From an archaeon CG10_big_fil_rev_8_21_14_0_10_43_11 (lineage in GTDB: Archaea; Nanobdellota; Nanobdellia; PEZQ01): a stretch of 64,000 bases of DNA. The position numbers and the translations under genes are program-made. Position 1 is the first letter of the stretch; every line of letters starts with the position of its first letter. Below are positions 24,963 through 34,039 of the stretch, in pieces. The stretch is taken from positions 1 to 64,000 of the forward strand of contig PEZQ01000010.1 of NCBI GenBank assembly GCA_002763265.1, written 5' to 3'. Under the pieces are notes generated by a model, which was not told the origin of the DNA, searched no databases, and was given only the letters and a program-made list of their open reading frames with translations.

Positions 24963-25787
24963 ATGCAAAATATAACACTCTTTGATTCAGTGTACATTGT
25001 TGACAATCAAGACAAACGCACAAATCCTGAGCACGAAAAAACCCGAGAAACCGTGCTTGCATGGCTTCGTGCTCACGCAAAAAAAGTCATGCAATTGCAA
25101 AACAAAGAACTTGGAACTGGCGTGTTTGATGATGCAACAATGGTCATCACTGTTGGTGGCGATGGTACGCTTCTTGGCGCAGCACATTACATCCAAAACA
25201 ATGCCGTTGTTCTTGGTATCAGATCAACAAGCACAAGCATTGGCCATGTATGCTCTGCAAACCTTGATACAATAGAAAGCTCGCTTAAAAAGTTAGAACA
25301 GGGTGAATTTGAAATCGCAGCACTCTCGCGCATCAATGCAATTATTACTGCAAATGGAAACACGTTCACGTGCTCGCATCCTGCGCTTAATGAAATATCT
25401 TTTGCAAACAAAAGCACGCCACGACGCATGGTTTACTATGAGCTTGAAACAAATGAGTTCAAAGAATTTCAAGCAGGAGACACACTTATTTTTAGCACGG
25501 GAACTGGTTCAACTGCGTACATTAAAGACTTGATTGAACGGGAAAAATATGATGCTTACAGCGGTGAGAGCGATACTTTGCTGTTTGGACTGTATGCGCG
25601 CTGCCTTGGAAAAAAACGCTTTGGCGAAATCAAAGATGGATTTGCAAAAGTTACCGTAAAAACTGATGAGGGAGCATACCTTGCAATTGACAGCCAAAAA
25701 ACATACTTCCTTCAAATAGGCGATTCGTTTACTCTTGCACCTGCACCAAAACTGAGGACACTACATTTTATAACTAATAATTGTTAA
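24963..25787 (+). CDS. nadK: NAD kinase
   Basis: A 274-residue ATP-NAD kinase making NADP. The diagnostic TVGGDGTLLGAA (about 60-71), HPALNEISFAN with the conserved NE pair, and FSTGTGSTAYIKD are all present. The DPANN-like sequence is divergent between motifs but has normal length. It has its own 90-base upstream gap with an ACACTAAAG half-site resembling the pncB operator, suggesting common regulation. Confidence 0.9.
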   Translation: MQNITLFDSVYIVDNQDKRTNPEHEKTRETVLAWLRAHAKKVMQLQNKELGTGVFDDATMVITVGGDGTLLGAAHYIQNNAVVLGIRSTSTSIGHVCSANLDTIESSLKKLEQGEFEIAALSRINAIITANGNTFTCSHPALNEISFANKSTPRRMVYYELETNEFKEFQAGDTLIFSTGTGSTAYIKDLIEREKYDAYSGESDTLLFGLYARCLGKKRFGEIKDGFAKVTVKTDEGAYLAIDSQKTYFLQIGDSFTLAPAPKLRTLHFITNNC

Positions 25788-25796
25788 TCATACACT

Positions 25797-26453
25797 ATGA
25801 GTAACCGGGAGACGCCATTGGTAACGACTGATATTATTCTGTTTACTATCCAGAATGATGACTTGAAAGTACTTCTTGTTAAACGTCGTTTTGAACCCTT
25901 CCAAGATGAATGGGCAATTCCCGGCGGATTTGTAAAAAAAGATGAAACCCTTGAGCAAACGGCGCTACGCGAACTCAAAGAAGAAACCAATGTTGATGAT
26001 GTTTACTTAGAACAGCTCTACACGTTTGGCAGTCCAAATCGAGACCCGCGCGGACGAGTAATTACCGTGTCATACTTTGCGCTTGCAAATTCAAAGAACA
26101 TGCATGTGCAAGCAAGTAGCGATGCAAAAGAAGTCAAGTGGTTTTCAATGTACCGCCTTCCAAAACTCGCGTTTGACCACAAAGAAATTCTTGAATACGC
26201 GCTCACACGTCTTAGATACAAACTTGAATACACGGCAGTCACCTTCAAACTTTTGTCTGAAAAATTTACTCTTACAGACTTGCAGCGCGTGTATGAAATT
26301 ATTTTGAATAAAGAACTTGACAAGCGCAATTTTAGAAAAAGCATTGCAAACCTTGTTAAAAAAACAAATGAAAAAACAGAAGGAGTCTCACACCGGCCAG
26401 CGTGGTTGTACGAATTCAAGTTTGAAGACGTGTCAATGGTTCACAAAAAATAA
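25797..26453 (+). CDS. nrtR: NrtR-type transcription regulator (Nudix domain plus winged helix)
   Basis: A 218-residue protein whose N-terminal ~135 residues form a Nudix domain with an intact box (GGFVKKDETLEQTALREL then KEETNV) and whose C-terminal ~80 residues (from KLEYTAVTFKLLSEKFTLTD through RPAWLYEF) form the winged helix typical of NrtR. NrtR proteins repress NAD synthesis genes and are released by ADP-ribose. Its place at the end of a pncB-pncA-nadK cluster fits that role. Start ATG 25797 overlaps a TACACTA half-site, suggesting autoregulation. An intact Nudix box means hydrolase activity is possible. Confidence 0.85.
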   Translation: MSNRETPLVTTDIILFTIQNDDLKVLLVKRRFEPFQDEWAIPGGFVKKDETLEQTALRELKEETNVDDVYLEQLYTFGSPNRDPRGRVITVSYFALANSKNMHVQASSDAKEVKWFSMYRLPKLAFDHKEILEYALTRLRYKLEYTAVTFKLLSEKFTLTDLQRVYEIILNKELDKRNFRKSIANLVKKTNEKTEGVSHRPAWLYEFKFEDVSMVHKK

Positions 26454-26454
26454 G

Positions 26455-28365
26455 TTATAGATTTTTTCGCGTTTCTTTTTTGTAACTTTCAACATTTGGC
26501 TGGTCAAACGCATTGACTCCAAGTAATTTTCCAAGATACATGACTTCAAGCATTTTAAACATCAAAAACGCGCCAATATTTTCTTCATCAATCACTTCAA
26601 GTTCAACACTCAAAAACGGCAAATCCTTTTTTTCAAAAGACGTCTCAGTTCCTGCAAGAATCGCGCCAAGCACCGTATGATATCGCTTTGTCTCTAATTC
26701 TTTTACCAGCCCAAAAAGCTTTGGCACGCGCACTCCGCGCGTCACGTATTTGACATTAACAAACGTGGTAATCTTGTCTTTTGGACCGCCAGCAAATAAT
26801 TGAAACATGGAATGATTATCAATTGAGCCAACGCTCACAATTGGCGTAAAACCCCTGCCTTGTTTTCCAAGGCTTTCACTTATAAGCTGGCGCCACCAAT
26901 CACCTACTGATTTGAGGTATCCTGAGAAAAGATAGATATTTGCAATCCTTTTTTTCCTATTATAATAATATGAATGAACAATTGCGCTTACTATCGCAGG
27001 ATTTGATTGCCACTCTTCATGCACACACAAATCTCTCATGGCACGCGCCCCTTCTAGAAGTTTGTCAATATCAATCTCAAGCATGAGTAATGGGAAAAGA
27101 CCTACTGGTGAGAACACAGAAAACCGTCCTCCCGCAGCAAGAGGTATTGCAAGTGTATGATACCCTTGTTTTTTTGCAACGCGCCATAATGGTGAATTTT
27201 TTGTTGTTGTAACAACCACTCGCGATGCGTAAGATGTGTCAAACTCTTTTACGAGTTCAACTACGGCTTGAAAATTTGCTATGGTCTCAGCAGTCAGGCC
27301 ACTTTTACTTATGGTATTAATTACTACTTTTTTTCCACGTTTAATGTTGCGTTTGAGAATTTGAAACACATCATGCGTGTACTCGGAATCAACGGTTTCG
27401 AGAAAAAATACTTTTGGCTTTTTTCTTGATTCATTGTAGAGCGCGCCATTCAATGCTTCATGTATTGCGCGTGTGCCAAGACTGCTACCACCAATACCTA
27501 CAATAACTAAATAATCTGGCGCGTCTTTTTTAAGATGTTGTGCTATGCGCTTGACGTCTGCTAACATTTTTTTGTTATCAATATAATTAAGGCGCGTCTC
27601 TGTTTTTGTCTCTAAATCACGTCTAAACGCTTGTACTGTTTTATGTAATTTTTTTTGACCAGATTCAAACACGCCTGAACTCACCATACTATTGCGATAT
27701 GAAAAACTAAAGCCCGGATACGTAATTTTTCCTTTTGCGTGTTCAATCACATCCTTGAGCGTTTCAATTGCTTTTTTCGTGTTTGTGTTATGCATTACAT
27801 ACGAGCCTGAAACAAAACTATCAGCTCCTGCAAAATATTCATTGACAATTGTGTAGGGTGTAATACCCCCGTCCACCTCAACAGGCACATCGGGATAATG
27901 CGTTTGCAAATAGTTTACTTTGTCAACTGTTTCTTGTAAGAACTCGCTGCCATACCTGCCGGGCTCAACACTCATTACAAGCACGCTCTCAACCGTGTCA
28001 AGCAAGGGTTCAATTGCGCTCACTGGCGTTTTTGGGTTGATAGCAACGCTCACGCACCGGTCAGCGTCCTGAATTTCTTTGATGAGCTTTTTTGGATTCT
28101 TTGTTGATTCAATATGAAAAATAATTGCATCAACTTTGTGCGCGTGCTTTTTAATCCATGCGTGAGGATTTGCAACCATGAGGTGGGCTTCATAGCTTCC
28201 CTTAAAATTGGGCAGAGAAAAATCAAAATCAAGTGATGTTTCTAGCACGAATGCACCATCCATCACATCGAGCTGAATAGCATCAACAAGGTGCATGACT
28301 TTTTTGAGTGCGCCATCAAGCTCTTTTTGGTTTTTTGCAATAATGCCTGGAACAATGCTTACCAT
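26455..28365 (-). CDS. rpe-pgi: Fused ribulose-phosphate 3-epimerase / glucose-6-phosphate isomerase
   Basis: One 636-residue frame with two enzymes. Residues 1-~212 are a ribulose-phosphate-epimerase TIM barrel (LDVMDGAFV 32-40, EAHLMVANPH 59-68, MSVEPGRYGSEF 131-142, VDGGI 164-168). Residues ~215-636 are phosphoglucose isomerase (IVGIGGSSLGTRAI 288-301, TISKSGLTAET, GGRFSVFSPVGLFP, DNHSMFQL, ending in QPNVESYK). The usual metal-binding His two residues before the first Asp (H-x-D) is Gln31, so epimerase activity may be altered. It overlaps rpiB by seven bases as the last gene of the operon. Confidence 0.9.
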   Translation of the reverse strand: MVSIVPGIIAKNQKELDGALKKVMHLVDAIQLDVMDGAFVLETSLDFDFSLPNFKGSYEAHLMVANPHAWIKKHAHKVDAIIFHIESTKNPKKLIKEIQDADRCVSVAINPKTPVSAIEPLLDTVESVLVMSVEPGRYGSEFLQETVDKVNYLQTHYPDVPVEVDGGITPYTIVNEYFAGADSFVSGSYVMHNTNTKKAIETLKDVIEHAKGKITYPGFSFSYRNSMVSSGVFESGQKKLHKTVQAFRRDLETKTETRLNYIDNKKMLADVKRIAQHLKKDAPDYLVIVGIGGSSLGTRAIHEALNGALYNESRKKPKVFFLETVDSEYTHDVFQILKRNIKRGKKVVINTISKSGLTAETIANFQAVVELVKEFDTSYASRVVVTTTKNSPLWRVAKKQGYHTLAIPLAAGGRFSVFSPVGLFPLLMLEIDIDKLLEGARAMRDLCVHEEWQSNPAIVSAIVHSYYYNRKKRIANIYLFSGYLKSVGDWWRQLISESLGKQGRGFTPIVSVGSIDNHSMFQLFAGGPKDKITTFVNVKYVTRGVRVPKLFGLVKELETKRYHTVLGAILAGTETSFEKKDLPFLSVELEVIDEENIGAFLMFKMLEVMYLGKLLGVNAFDQPNVESYKKETRKNL

Positions 28366-28805
28366 GATTCCTCTTGTTTTATGATTTTTTTTACCCTGCG
28401 CACATGGCGTTTGAGCTTGCTGAAGGTTGACTGCATAAACGCGTCAAAAATTTTTTTTGCTGATTTCTCGCTTGTGTTGCCGCTGCCAAGACATAAAACA
28501 TTGGCATTATCGTCCTCAACACTTTTTTTTGCGCTAAACACATCAGTACATAATGCTCCACGAATGCCGCTGACTTTGTTTGCTGCAATACACACACCCG
28601 TTCCGCTGTTGCATATGAGAACGCCCCGTGCGTTTTTCATGCGAGAAACCACGTTTGCCACAGCAAATGAAATGTCAGGATAATCATCACCCTCCTCGTG
28701 CAAAGGGCTTAAGTCAGTACTGTTGTGACCCTGTTTTTTTGCATACGCTTTGAGCACTTCTTTTAGTGCAAATCCTTCATGGTCTGCGCCAAAAATAATA
28801 TTCAT
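28359..28805 (-). CDS. rpiB: Ribose-5-phosphate isomerase B
   Basis: A 148-residue LacA/RpiB-family isomerase interconverting ribose 5-phosphate and ribulose 5-phosphate. GADHEGFALKE at the N-terminus, the VLICNSGTGVCIAANKVSGIRGALC region with the catalytic Cys/Thr, and NVLCLGSGN are typical. Both ends overlap neighbouring genes, so it is translated within the pentose-phosphate operon. Confidence 0.93.
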   Translation of the reverse strand: MNIIFGADHEGFALKEVLKAYAKKQGHNSTDLSPLHEEGDDYPDISFAVANVVSRMKNARGVLICNSGTGVCIAANKVSGIRGALCTDVFSAKKSVEDDNANVLCLGSGNTSEKSAKKIFDAFMQSTFSKLKRHVRRVKKIIKQEESW

Positions 28806-29644
28806 AACACTCCCCCAACAAGGTTTTGCCAGTCTTTTGCAAAGGTGTTAAGGCCTTTTGCAATAAGAGGATGTGAAACCGTCATGGTCTTCCAATCCTT
28901 GCTTGTTGTTTGTTTTTTATACGCTACGGGTTTAAGATTTTTGTCATACACAATTTTTTTTGGCTGTTTTTTATGCCATGCAATAAGCACCTGCTTTGGC
29001 GCGGTAATACAATCCACCCCCACTTCAATGCACGCATGCACGTGTTCTTTGTGCCTGATGCTTGCTCCAAGAATGCTCACATGTCCGTCTCCTTTTGCGT
29101 ATGCTCTTTGAATGTTTCGCACTACGTCCATGCCTGAAACACCGGTATCATCAAGACGGCCAATAAATGGCGAAACAAATACCTGACCTTTTTTTGCGCC
29201 GCGCGTTGCACTATACACAGCGCGTGCCTGTTCTTGGGTGAAAACAAGCGTCATATTAACGCGCAACCCCTCCTTAACTGCGTAGTGCGCTGCTTTTAGT
29301 CCTTCTTTTGTAGCAGGAAATTTGATATGGGCATTACTAATCCACGTGTTCATGAGTCGCGCCTGCCAGAGCATTTCTTTGTACGTGGTTCGCGCATCAG
29401 CATACACTTCTAATGAGATTGAACCTTTTTTGATACGTTGGCTGATTTCTTTTGCAATGCGTTCGTATTCCCCAAATAATGCTGCGGGCGTGATTGACCC
29501 TTCTTTTTGCATGCGCGCTTGCACGCGCGGATTTTTTGCAATAAGTGAGGGATTTGTGGTTTGTCCGTCAAGAAAGCCAAGCGCGCGCTTCACTATTCGC
29601 GTGTCTGTTGGGTTTCCGCTGTCAAGAAAGATGCGCGTTCTCAT
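28802..29644 (-). CDS. tal: Transaldolase
   Basis: A 280-residue TIM-barrel transaldolase. FLDSGNPTD at the start, TTNPSLIAKNP (strand 2), the Schiff-base Lys in IKFPATKEG, VNMTLVFTQEQA, FVSPFIGRLDD and the ILGASIRHKEHV motif identify it. It is longer than FSA-type enzymes (~220) owing to a C-terminal helical extension. It overlaps transketolase and rpiB by 4 bases each. Confidence 0.92.
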   Translation of the reverse strand: MRTRIFLDSGNPTDTRIVKRALGFLDGQTTNPSLIAKNPRVQARMQKEGSITPAALFGEYERIAKEISQRIKKGSISLEVYADARTTYKEMLWQARLMNTWISNAHIKFPATKEGLKAAHYAVKEGLRVNMTLVFTQEQARAVYSATRGAKKGQVFVSPFIGRLDDTGVSGMDVVRNIQRAYAKGDGHVSILGASIRHKEHVHACIEVGVDCITAPKQVLIAWHKKQPKKIVYDKNLKPVAYKKQTTSKDWKTMTVSHPLIAKGLNTFAKDWQNLVGGVL

Positions 29645-31542
29645 ATTGCTTTTTTCACCGCGTTGATAATGCTTTGTTTTGAGATTCCTTCATAATCAAG
29701 TAGCATGCGGGGCGCGCCGCTTTCAGGGATTTTTGTGACAGCAAGGCGGTGCATGTTTGCAAAGGCGTGCATGTCGCTTAGTGCGCTGTCAATTGCGTCA
29801 CCTAATCCGCCCTCAAGAAAATGGTCTTCAACGGTGATAAGTGCTTTAGTCTCTTTTGCTGCGCGAACAATAGTGGGTACGTCAAGGGGTTTTATTGAGT
29901 ACGCATCAATCACGCGCACTATAATGCCTTCTGCTTTAAGCGCTTCATATGCGCCAAGCGCCTCATGAACCGTGATGCCTGCGGCAATAATGGTTGCTTT
30001 ATCCTTGCTGCTCTCTTTTAATATTTTGCTCCCTCCAACATGAAACGCATCCTGTTTTGTGTAGAGCACCGGCGTGTCCATGCGCGTTGTTCGAAGATAG
30101 GCAATTCCTTTATGTTGTGCTGCACGCTCAACAAGCGCACGCATGCTTACTGCATCACAGGGGTAGAGCACTACGCTGCCAAGAATTGAGCGAAACATAG
30201 CAATGTCTCCAAGACCCATTTGAGACGGCCCATCCTGGCCAATGCTCACGCCCGCATGTGAGCCCACGAATTTGATGTTTGCCCGGGCATACTCGCTCAT
30301 GCGAATCTGGTCATGCGCGCGCGCAAGAAACGCAGCAAACGTTGAGACAAACGGGATTTTACCGCGAAGCGATAGTCCAAGCGCGGTGCCAACCATGTTT
30401 TGTTCTGCAATAAACATTTCAAAAAAACGTTCAGGGTAGCATTTTGCAAAATCCTTTGCATAGGTTGAATTACTCACTTCAGCGTCAAGACAAACAATGT
30501 CAGGGTAGCGAAAAAAGATTTCTCCAAGACTTGTGCCATATGCTTTTCGCGTGGCAACCATGTCACCGCGCTTGTACAAAATAGGCTTGACCTTTCGTGC
30601 TCGCGCCTGTTTTGGTTTTTTCTTTTCTGGAACGCGTATGTGTCCCACCACGCTTTTGTCAATGCCGCCAAGTTCAACGAGTGCGCGAATAAACTCATCT
30701 TTGTTAAGCACTTTGCCATGCCATCCTTCTTTGTCTTCGAGAAATGACACGCCCTTTCCTTTGATTGTTTTTGCAATAATCATAACAGGTTTTCCTTTGA
30801 GGCGTAATGCTTTTTCGTATGCAAGACACACTTCCTCAATGCGGTGGCCATCAACTACAATCGTGTGCCAGCCAAACGCTGCAAGCACGCGCTCAAAACG
30901 CGATACGTTATGACCCCACATAGTCTCGCCGCGCTGTCCAAGACGGTTCACATCAATAATGCCTATAAGATTGTCAAGTTTGTAGTGCGCGGCAATTTGT
31001 ACTGCCTCCCACACCGAACCTTCACTCATTTCACTATCTCCTAAGAGGACAAATACGCGGTAGGGGAGTTTGTCAAGATACTTTGCATTCAATGCTTTAC
31101 CCACACCAATACTCAAACCTTGACCCAATGAACCCGTGGGGGCTTCAGCATACGGAAAATCAAGCGAGGGATGTCCTTCAAGACGACTTCCAAAATGACG
31201 CAAAGAAAGCAGTTCTTTTTCGCTTACTTTTCCTGCAACCGCCCACAACGCATAGAGAAGAGGAGATGCGTGTCCCTTTGAAAAAATAATGCGGTCATTA
31301 TTCTCGTATTGGGGATTATTTGCATCATAGCGAAAATATCCATTAAACATAAGACAGGTCATGAGTTCAACTGCTGAGAGAGATGATGTTGGATGACCTG
31401 AGCCTGCGCTTGTTGTTGATTCAAGAATATAGTAGCGAACCAGTTTTGCAAGCTTTGCAAGCGAGAACACGTTACTCACACTATCCTCTCCATACCTATT
31501 TTTGCGCGCTGCCTTGTTAAAAATTCTTTGGACGCTACGCAC
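29641..31542 (-). CDS. tkt: Transketolase, single chain
   Basis: A 633-residue thiamine-diphosphate enzyme in one chain, whereas many archaea split it in two. The N-terminal half has AGSGHPTSSLSAVEL, GSLGQGLSIGVGKA and GDSEMSEGSVWEA (GDG-type cofactor motif), the C-terminal half FIAEQNMVGTALGL and SHAGVSIGQDGPSQMGLGD. It heads the operon tkt-tal-rpiB-rpe/pgi, which supplies ribose and erythrose phosphates without the oxidative branch. GTG 31542 lies ~27 bases from the TATA box; GTG 31479 (after GGAGAGG) is an alternative start closer to the usual N-terminus. Confidence 0.92.
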   Translation of the reverse strand: MRSVQRIFNKAARKNRYGEDSVSNVFSLAKLAKLVRYYILESTTSAGSGHPTSSLSAVELMTCLMFNGYFRYDANNPQYENNDRIIFSKGHASPLLYALWAVAGKVSEKELLSLRHFGSRLEGHPSLDFPYAEAPTGSLGQGLSIGVGKALNAKYLDKLPYRVFVLLGDSEMSEGSVWEAVQIAAHYKLDNLIGIIDVNRLGQRGETMWGHNVSRFERVLAAFGWHTIVVDGHRIEEVCLAYEKALRLKGKPVMIIAKTIKGKGVSFLEDKEGWHGKVLNKDEFIRALVELGGIDKSVVGHIRVPEKKKPKQARARKVKPILYKRGDMVATRKAYGTSLGEIFFRYPDIVCLDAEVSNSTYAKDFAKCYPERFFEMFIAEQNMVGTALGLSLRGKIPFVSTFAAFLARAHDQIRMSEYARANIKFVGSHAGVSIGQDGPSQMGLGDIAMFRSILGSVVLYPCDAVSMRALVERAAQHKGIAYLRTTRMDTPVLYTKQDAFHVGGSKILKESSKDKATIIAAGITVHEALGAYEALKAEGIIVRVIDAYSIKPLDVPTIVRAAKETKALITVEDHFLEGGLGDAIDSALSDMHAFANMHRLAVTKIPESGAPRMLLDYEGISKQSIINAVKKAI

Positions 31543-31557
31543 TGCTTAACCCACAAC

Positions 31558-31569
31558 TTTATTAATAAA
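31558..31569. promoter_or_regulatory. Shared palindromic TATA box between tkt operon and secF
   Basis: TTTATTAATAAA is a perfect 12-base palindrome in a 46-base gap between divergent genes. It lies 31 bases before the secF ATG (31589) and 27 bases before the tkt GTG (31542), the usual archaeal distance for leaderless starts in both directions. Confidence 0.6.
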
Positions 31570-31588
31570 ATACGTTTTTTATGTCCGC

Positions 31589-32494
31589 ATGAAACGCCGT
31601 GTTACGCACGTTCTTGACCGTGTTTGGGAGTTTTATTTTAGAGAATACAAAAAACTCTTTCTCATCCCGCTCATGCTTCTTGTGTTTTTCTCAGCAAGTT
31701 TAGCATACTCAAAAATCACCACTGGCGAGTTCTTCCAAAAAGGCGTATCTCTTAAAGGTGGGTACTCGGTTACAATTGAAACCTCATATCAGTTTGATGC
31801 TGACCTGCTTGCAAAACAACTCACGCAAGCAGGATTTTTTGATGTTGACGTGCGCACGCTAAATGACGCGTTCACAAGCGGGATTAGCGGTTATGATATT
31901 ACGAGCGAGTCGGAACTCACTGCAGAAACAATCAAAACATTCTTCCAAAACACCTATGACCTTGCCCTTGATGATGCGCATCTCTCATTTGGGTTTCAAA
32001 GCGCCACTATTGCAACTACGTTTTTTAGACAAGCCTCAGTTGCGCTTATCATTGCATTTGTGCTTATGGGCGCGGTTGTGTTTTACTATTTTAGACAGCC
32101 TGTTTCTTCGTTTAGCATTATTTTCTCAACGCTCTCAGACATCATTGCAGTGCTTGCCACGCTTAACTTGCTTGGCATAAAACTAAGTGTTGCAAGTCTT
32201 GGTGCGTTGCTTATCATTATTGGTTACTCCGCTGACAGCGACGTGCTTTTAGCAACAAACATTCTCAAACGAAAAGATGCACCACTCAAAGACCGAATCA
32301 AGCGCGCAATCAAAACAGAAATTGTTATGGACGTTGCAGCACTTTCCGTGTACGCTATCATGTTTGTGTTCTCAAACGTGCAAATGATTCGCGAAATTGC
32401 GCTGGTGCTCTTGCTGGGCATTGTGTATGATGTCATAAACACGTGGCTTGGTAACGTGGTGTTTCAGAGAGTAGTAGAGGAGGGACGACAATGA
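31589..32494 (+). CDS. secF: Protein translocase auxiliary subunit SecF
   Basis: A 301-residue membrane protein with an N-terminal helix (about 20-42), a periplasmic-type domain with GVSLKGGYSVTIET (the FxGGxxI-like motif), and five further helices including the conserved region GYSADSDVLLATNI, the counterpart of the SecF GYSINDTVV motif. With SecD it uses the ion gradient to help export. In archaea secF precedes secD as here; the genes overlap by 4 bases (ATGA). Confidence 0.93.
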   Translation: MKRRVTHVLDRVWEFYFREYKKLFLIPLMLLVFFSASLAYSKITTGEFFQKGVSLKGGYSVTIETSYQFDADLLAKQLTQAGFFDVDVRTLNDAFTSGISGYDITSESELTAETIKTFFQNTYDLALDDAHLSFGFQSATIATTFFRQASVALIIAFVLMGAVVFYYFRQPVSSFSIIFSTLSDIIAVLATLNLLGIKLSVASLGALLIIIGYSADSDVLLATNILKRKDAPLKDRIKRAIKTEIVMDVAALSVYAIMFVFSNVQMIREIALVLLLGIVYDVINTWLGNVVFQRVVEEGRQ

Positions 32495-34029
32495 AACGAA
32501 TAGTTACTAATTACAAACTCCTCCTTCTCTTTATTGGCGTTATCTTTGCTATTGCTGCGATTAACCCGCGCATTGATACGAGCGGCGTGTATGTTGTAAG
32601 CTCTGGAGCGCCGCTTGAACAAGACCTTAAAGGTCACACTATTGTTGCAATCAACAATCACACCATTTATTCTCTTGATGATTATCATGACGCGCTTGCA
32701 AACATTGCGCCAGGAGACACAGTACGAATTACCACAACACAACCCACCTATCCATTTATGTATGATACTATTGAAGTCTACCCCTTTCTTGCTGAAGAAA
32801 AAGAAAACCAGACCTGGATTGGCACGTACGTTTCAAAACCACCCTCATCAAATCTCATGTTCGGTCTTGAACTGAGTGGCGGCACAAAACTGATTCTCAA
32901 ACCAGATGAGACACTCTCACCCACTCAATTTGAAAATGTATTAAGCATTCTTCGCGAACGCCTTGACTTGTTTGGCGTTAAGGGAGCGGGTGTTTCTTCA
33001 ATTACTGACTTGAGTGGCGAGAAATTCATCCAAGTTGAGCTTGCAGGCGTGACAAGCCAGGAAGCGCGCGACTTGCTTGAAAAAGAAGGAAAGTTTGAAG
33101 CAAAAATCAGAAACGAAACCGTATTTACCGGCACTGATATTCGCGACGTGTGCATTTCTGGCGTGCAATGCACCATGACCTTGCAAGCGCGCGGACTCAC
33201 GCAACAAGATTTGTACTGGGAGTTTGCATTTGGCATTTCAATCTCGCAACATGCAGCAGACTCTTTTGCAAACATAACAAACCAGATTGAAACCGAGTTT
33301 GAAAACGGACAAGAATACGTGAACGCGACTATTGATTTTTACATTGATGACGAGCTTATTGAAGACGCATCACTGCGCATTCCTGCATCAATTAAGGGGA
33401 TTGCTCTTACTGACCCGGTTATCACGGGCGGTGCGCAAACAAAAGAAGAAGCCCAGCAGGAAATGCGCTATTTACAGTCTATTTTACAATCGCGAAAACT
33501 GCCTGTCAAACTCAACATTTTAAATGTGCAAAGCGTATCGCCAACCCTTGGCAAACAATTTATTGAAAACATTTTCTTCATATTTATTATTGCCATTCTT
33601 GTTGTTGATGTAATTATTGCAGCGCGCTACAAAAATATCAAACTCGTTGGCGTTACCATATTTGTTTCGCTCTCAGAAATTTTTATCACGCTTGGCGTTG
33701 CAGCCCTTATTAACTGGAATCTGGATATTGCATCAATTGCAGGCATTATTGCCAGTGTGGGAACTGGCATTGACGACCAAATCGTGATTCTTGACGAAGT
33801 TAAAAACAAGCATTCAGACGCGCAAATCACGCGGCGAATTAAAAAAGCGTTCTTTATTGTGATTGCTGCCTTTGCCGTGAGTATTGCTTCAATGATACCG
33901 CTTTTATTTGCAGGAGCAGGACTCTTGCGGGGTTTTGCAGTTACAACTATTATTGGTTTGTGCGTTGGCGTGTTTATTACCCGACCTGCGTTTGCAGAAC
34001 TGGTTAAAATGGTTGAAGGAAAAGAGTAA
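32491..34029 (+). CDS. secD: Protein translocase auxiliary subunit SecD
   Basis: A 512-residue protein with an N-terminal helix (8-25), a PDZ-like or beta-rich segment, the FGLELSGGTKLILKPDE motif (DLxGG-like), a large extracytoplasmic domain, and five C-terminal helices including GIIASVGTGIDDQIVILDEV, the hallmark of the archaeal SecD proton/ion path. A GAGGAGGG lies just before its ATG within secF. Confidence 0.93.
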   Translation: MKRIVTNYKLLLLFIGVIFAIAAINPRIDTSGVYVVSSGAPLEQDLKGHTIVAINNHTIYSLDDYHDALANIAPGDTVRITTTQPTYPFMYDTIEVYPFLAEEKENQTWIGTYVSKPPSSNLMFGLELSGGTKLILKPDETLSPTQFENVLSILRERLDLFGVKGAGVSSITDLSGEKFIQVELAGVTSQEARDLLEKEGKFEAKIRNETVFTGTDIRDVCISGVQCTMTLQARGLTQQDLYWEFAFGISISQHAADSFANITNQIETEFENGQEYVNATIDFYIDDELIEDASLRIPASIKGIALTDPVITGGAQTKEEAQQEMRYLQSILQSRKLPVKLNILNVQSVSPTLGKQFIENIFFIFIIAILVVDVIIAARYKNIKLVGVTIFVSLSEIFITLGVAALINWNLDIASIAGIIASVGTGIDDQIVILDEVKNKHSDAQITRRIKKAFFIVIAAFAVSIASMIPLLFAGAGLLRGFAVTTIIGLCVGVFITRPAFAELVKMVEGKE

Positions 34030-34039
34030 GTGTAATCAC

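Noticed and set aside
31479-31542. Shorter transketolase start at GTG 31479
   Set aside because: A GGAGAGG precedes it and it remains possible, but the leaderless GTG 31542 fits the TATA spacing better.
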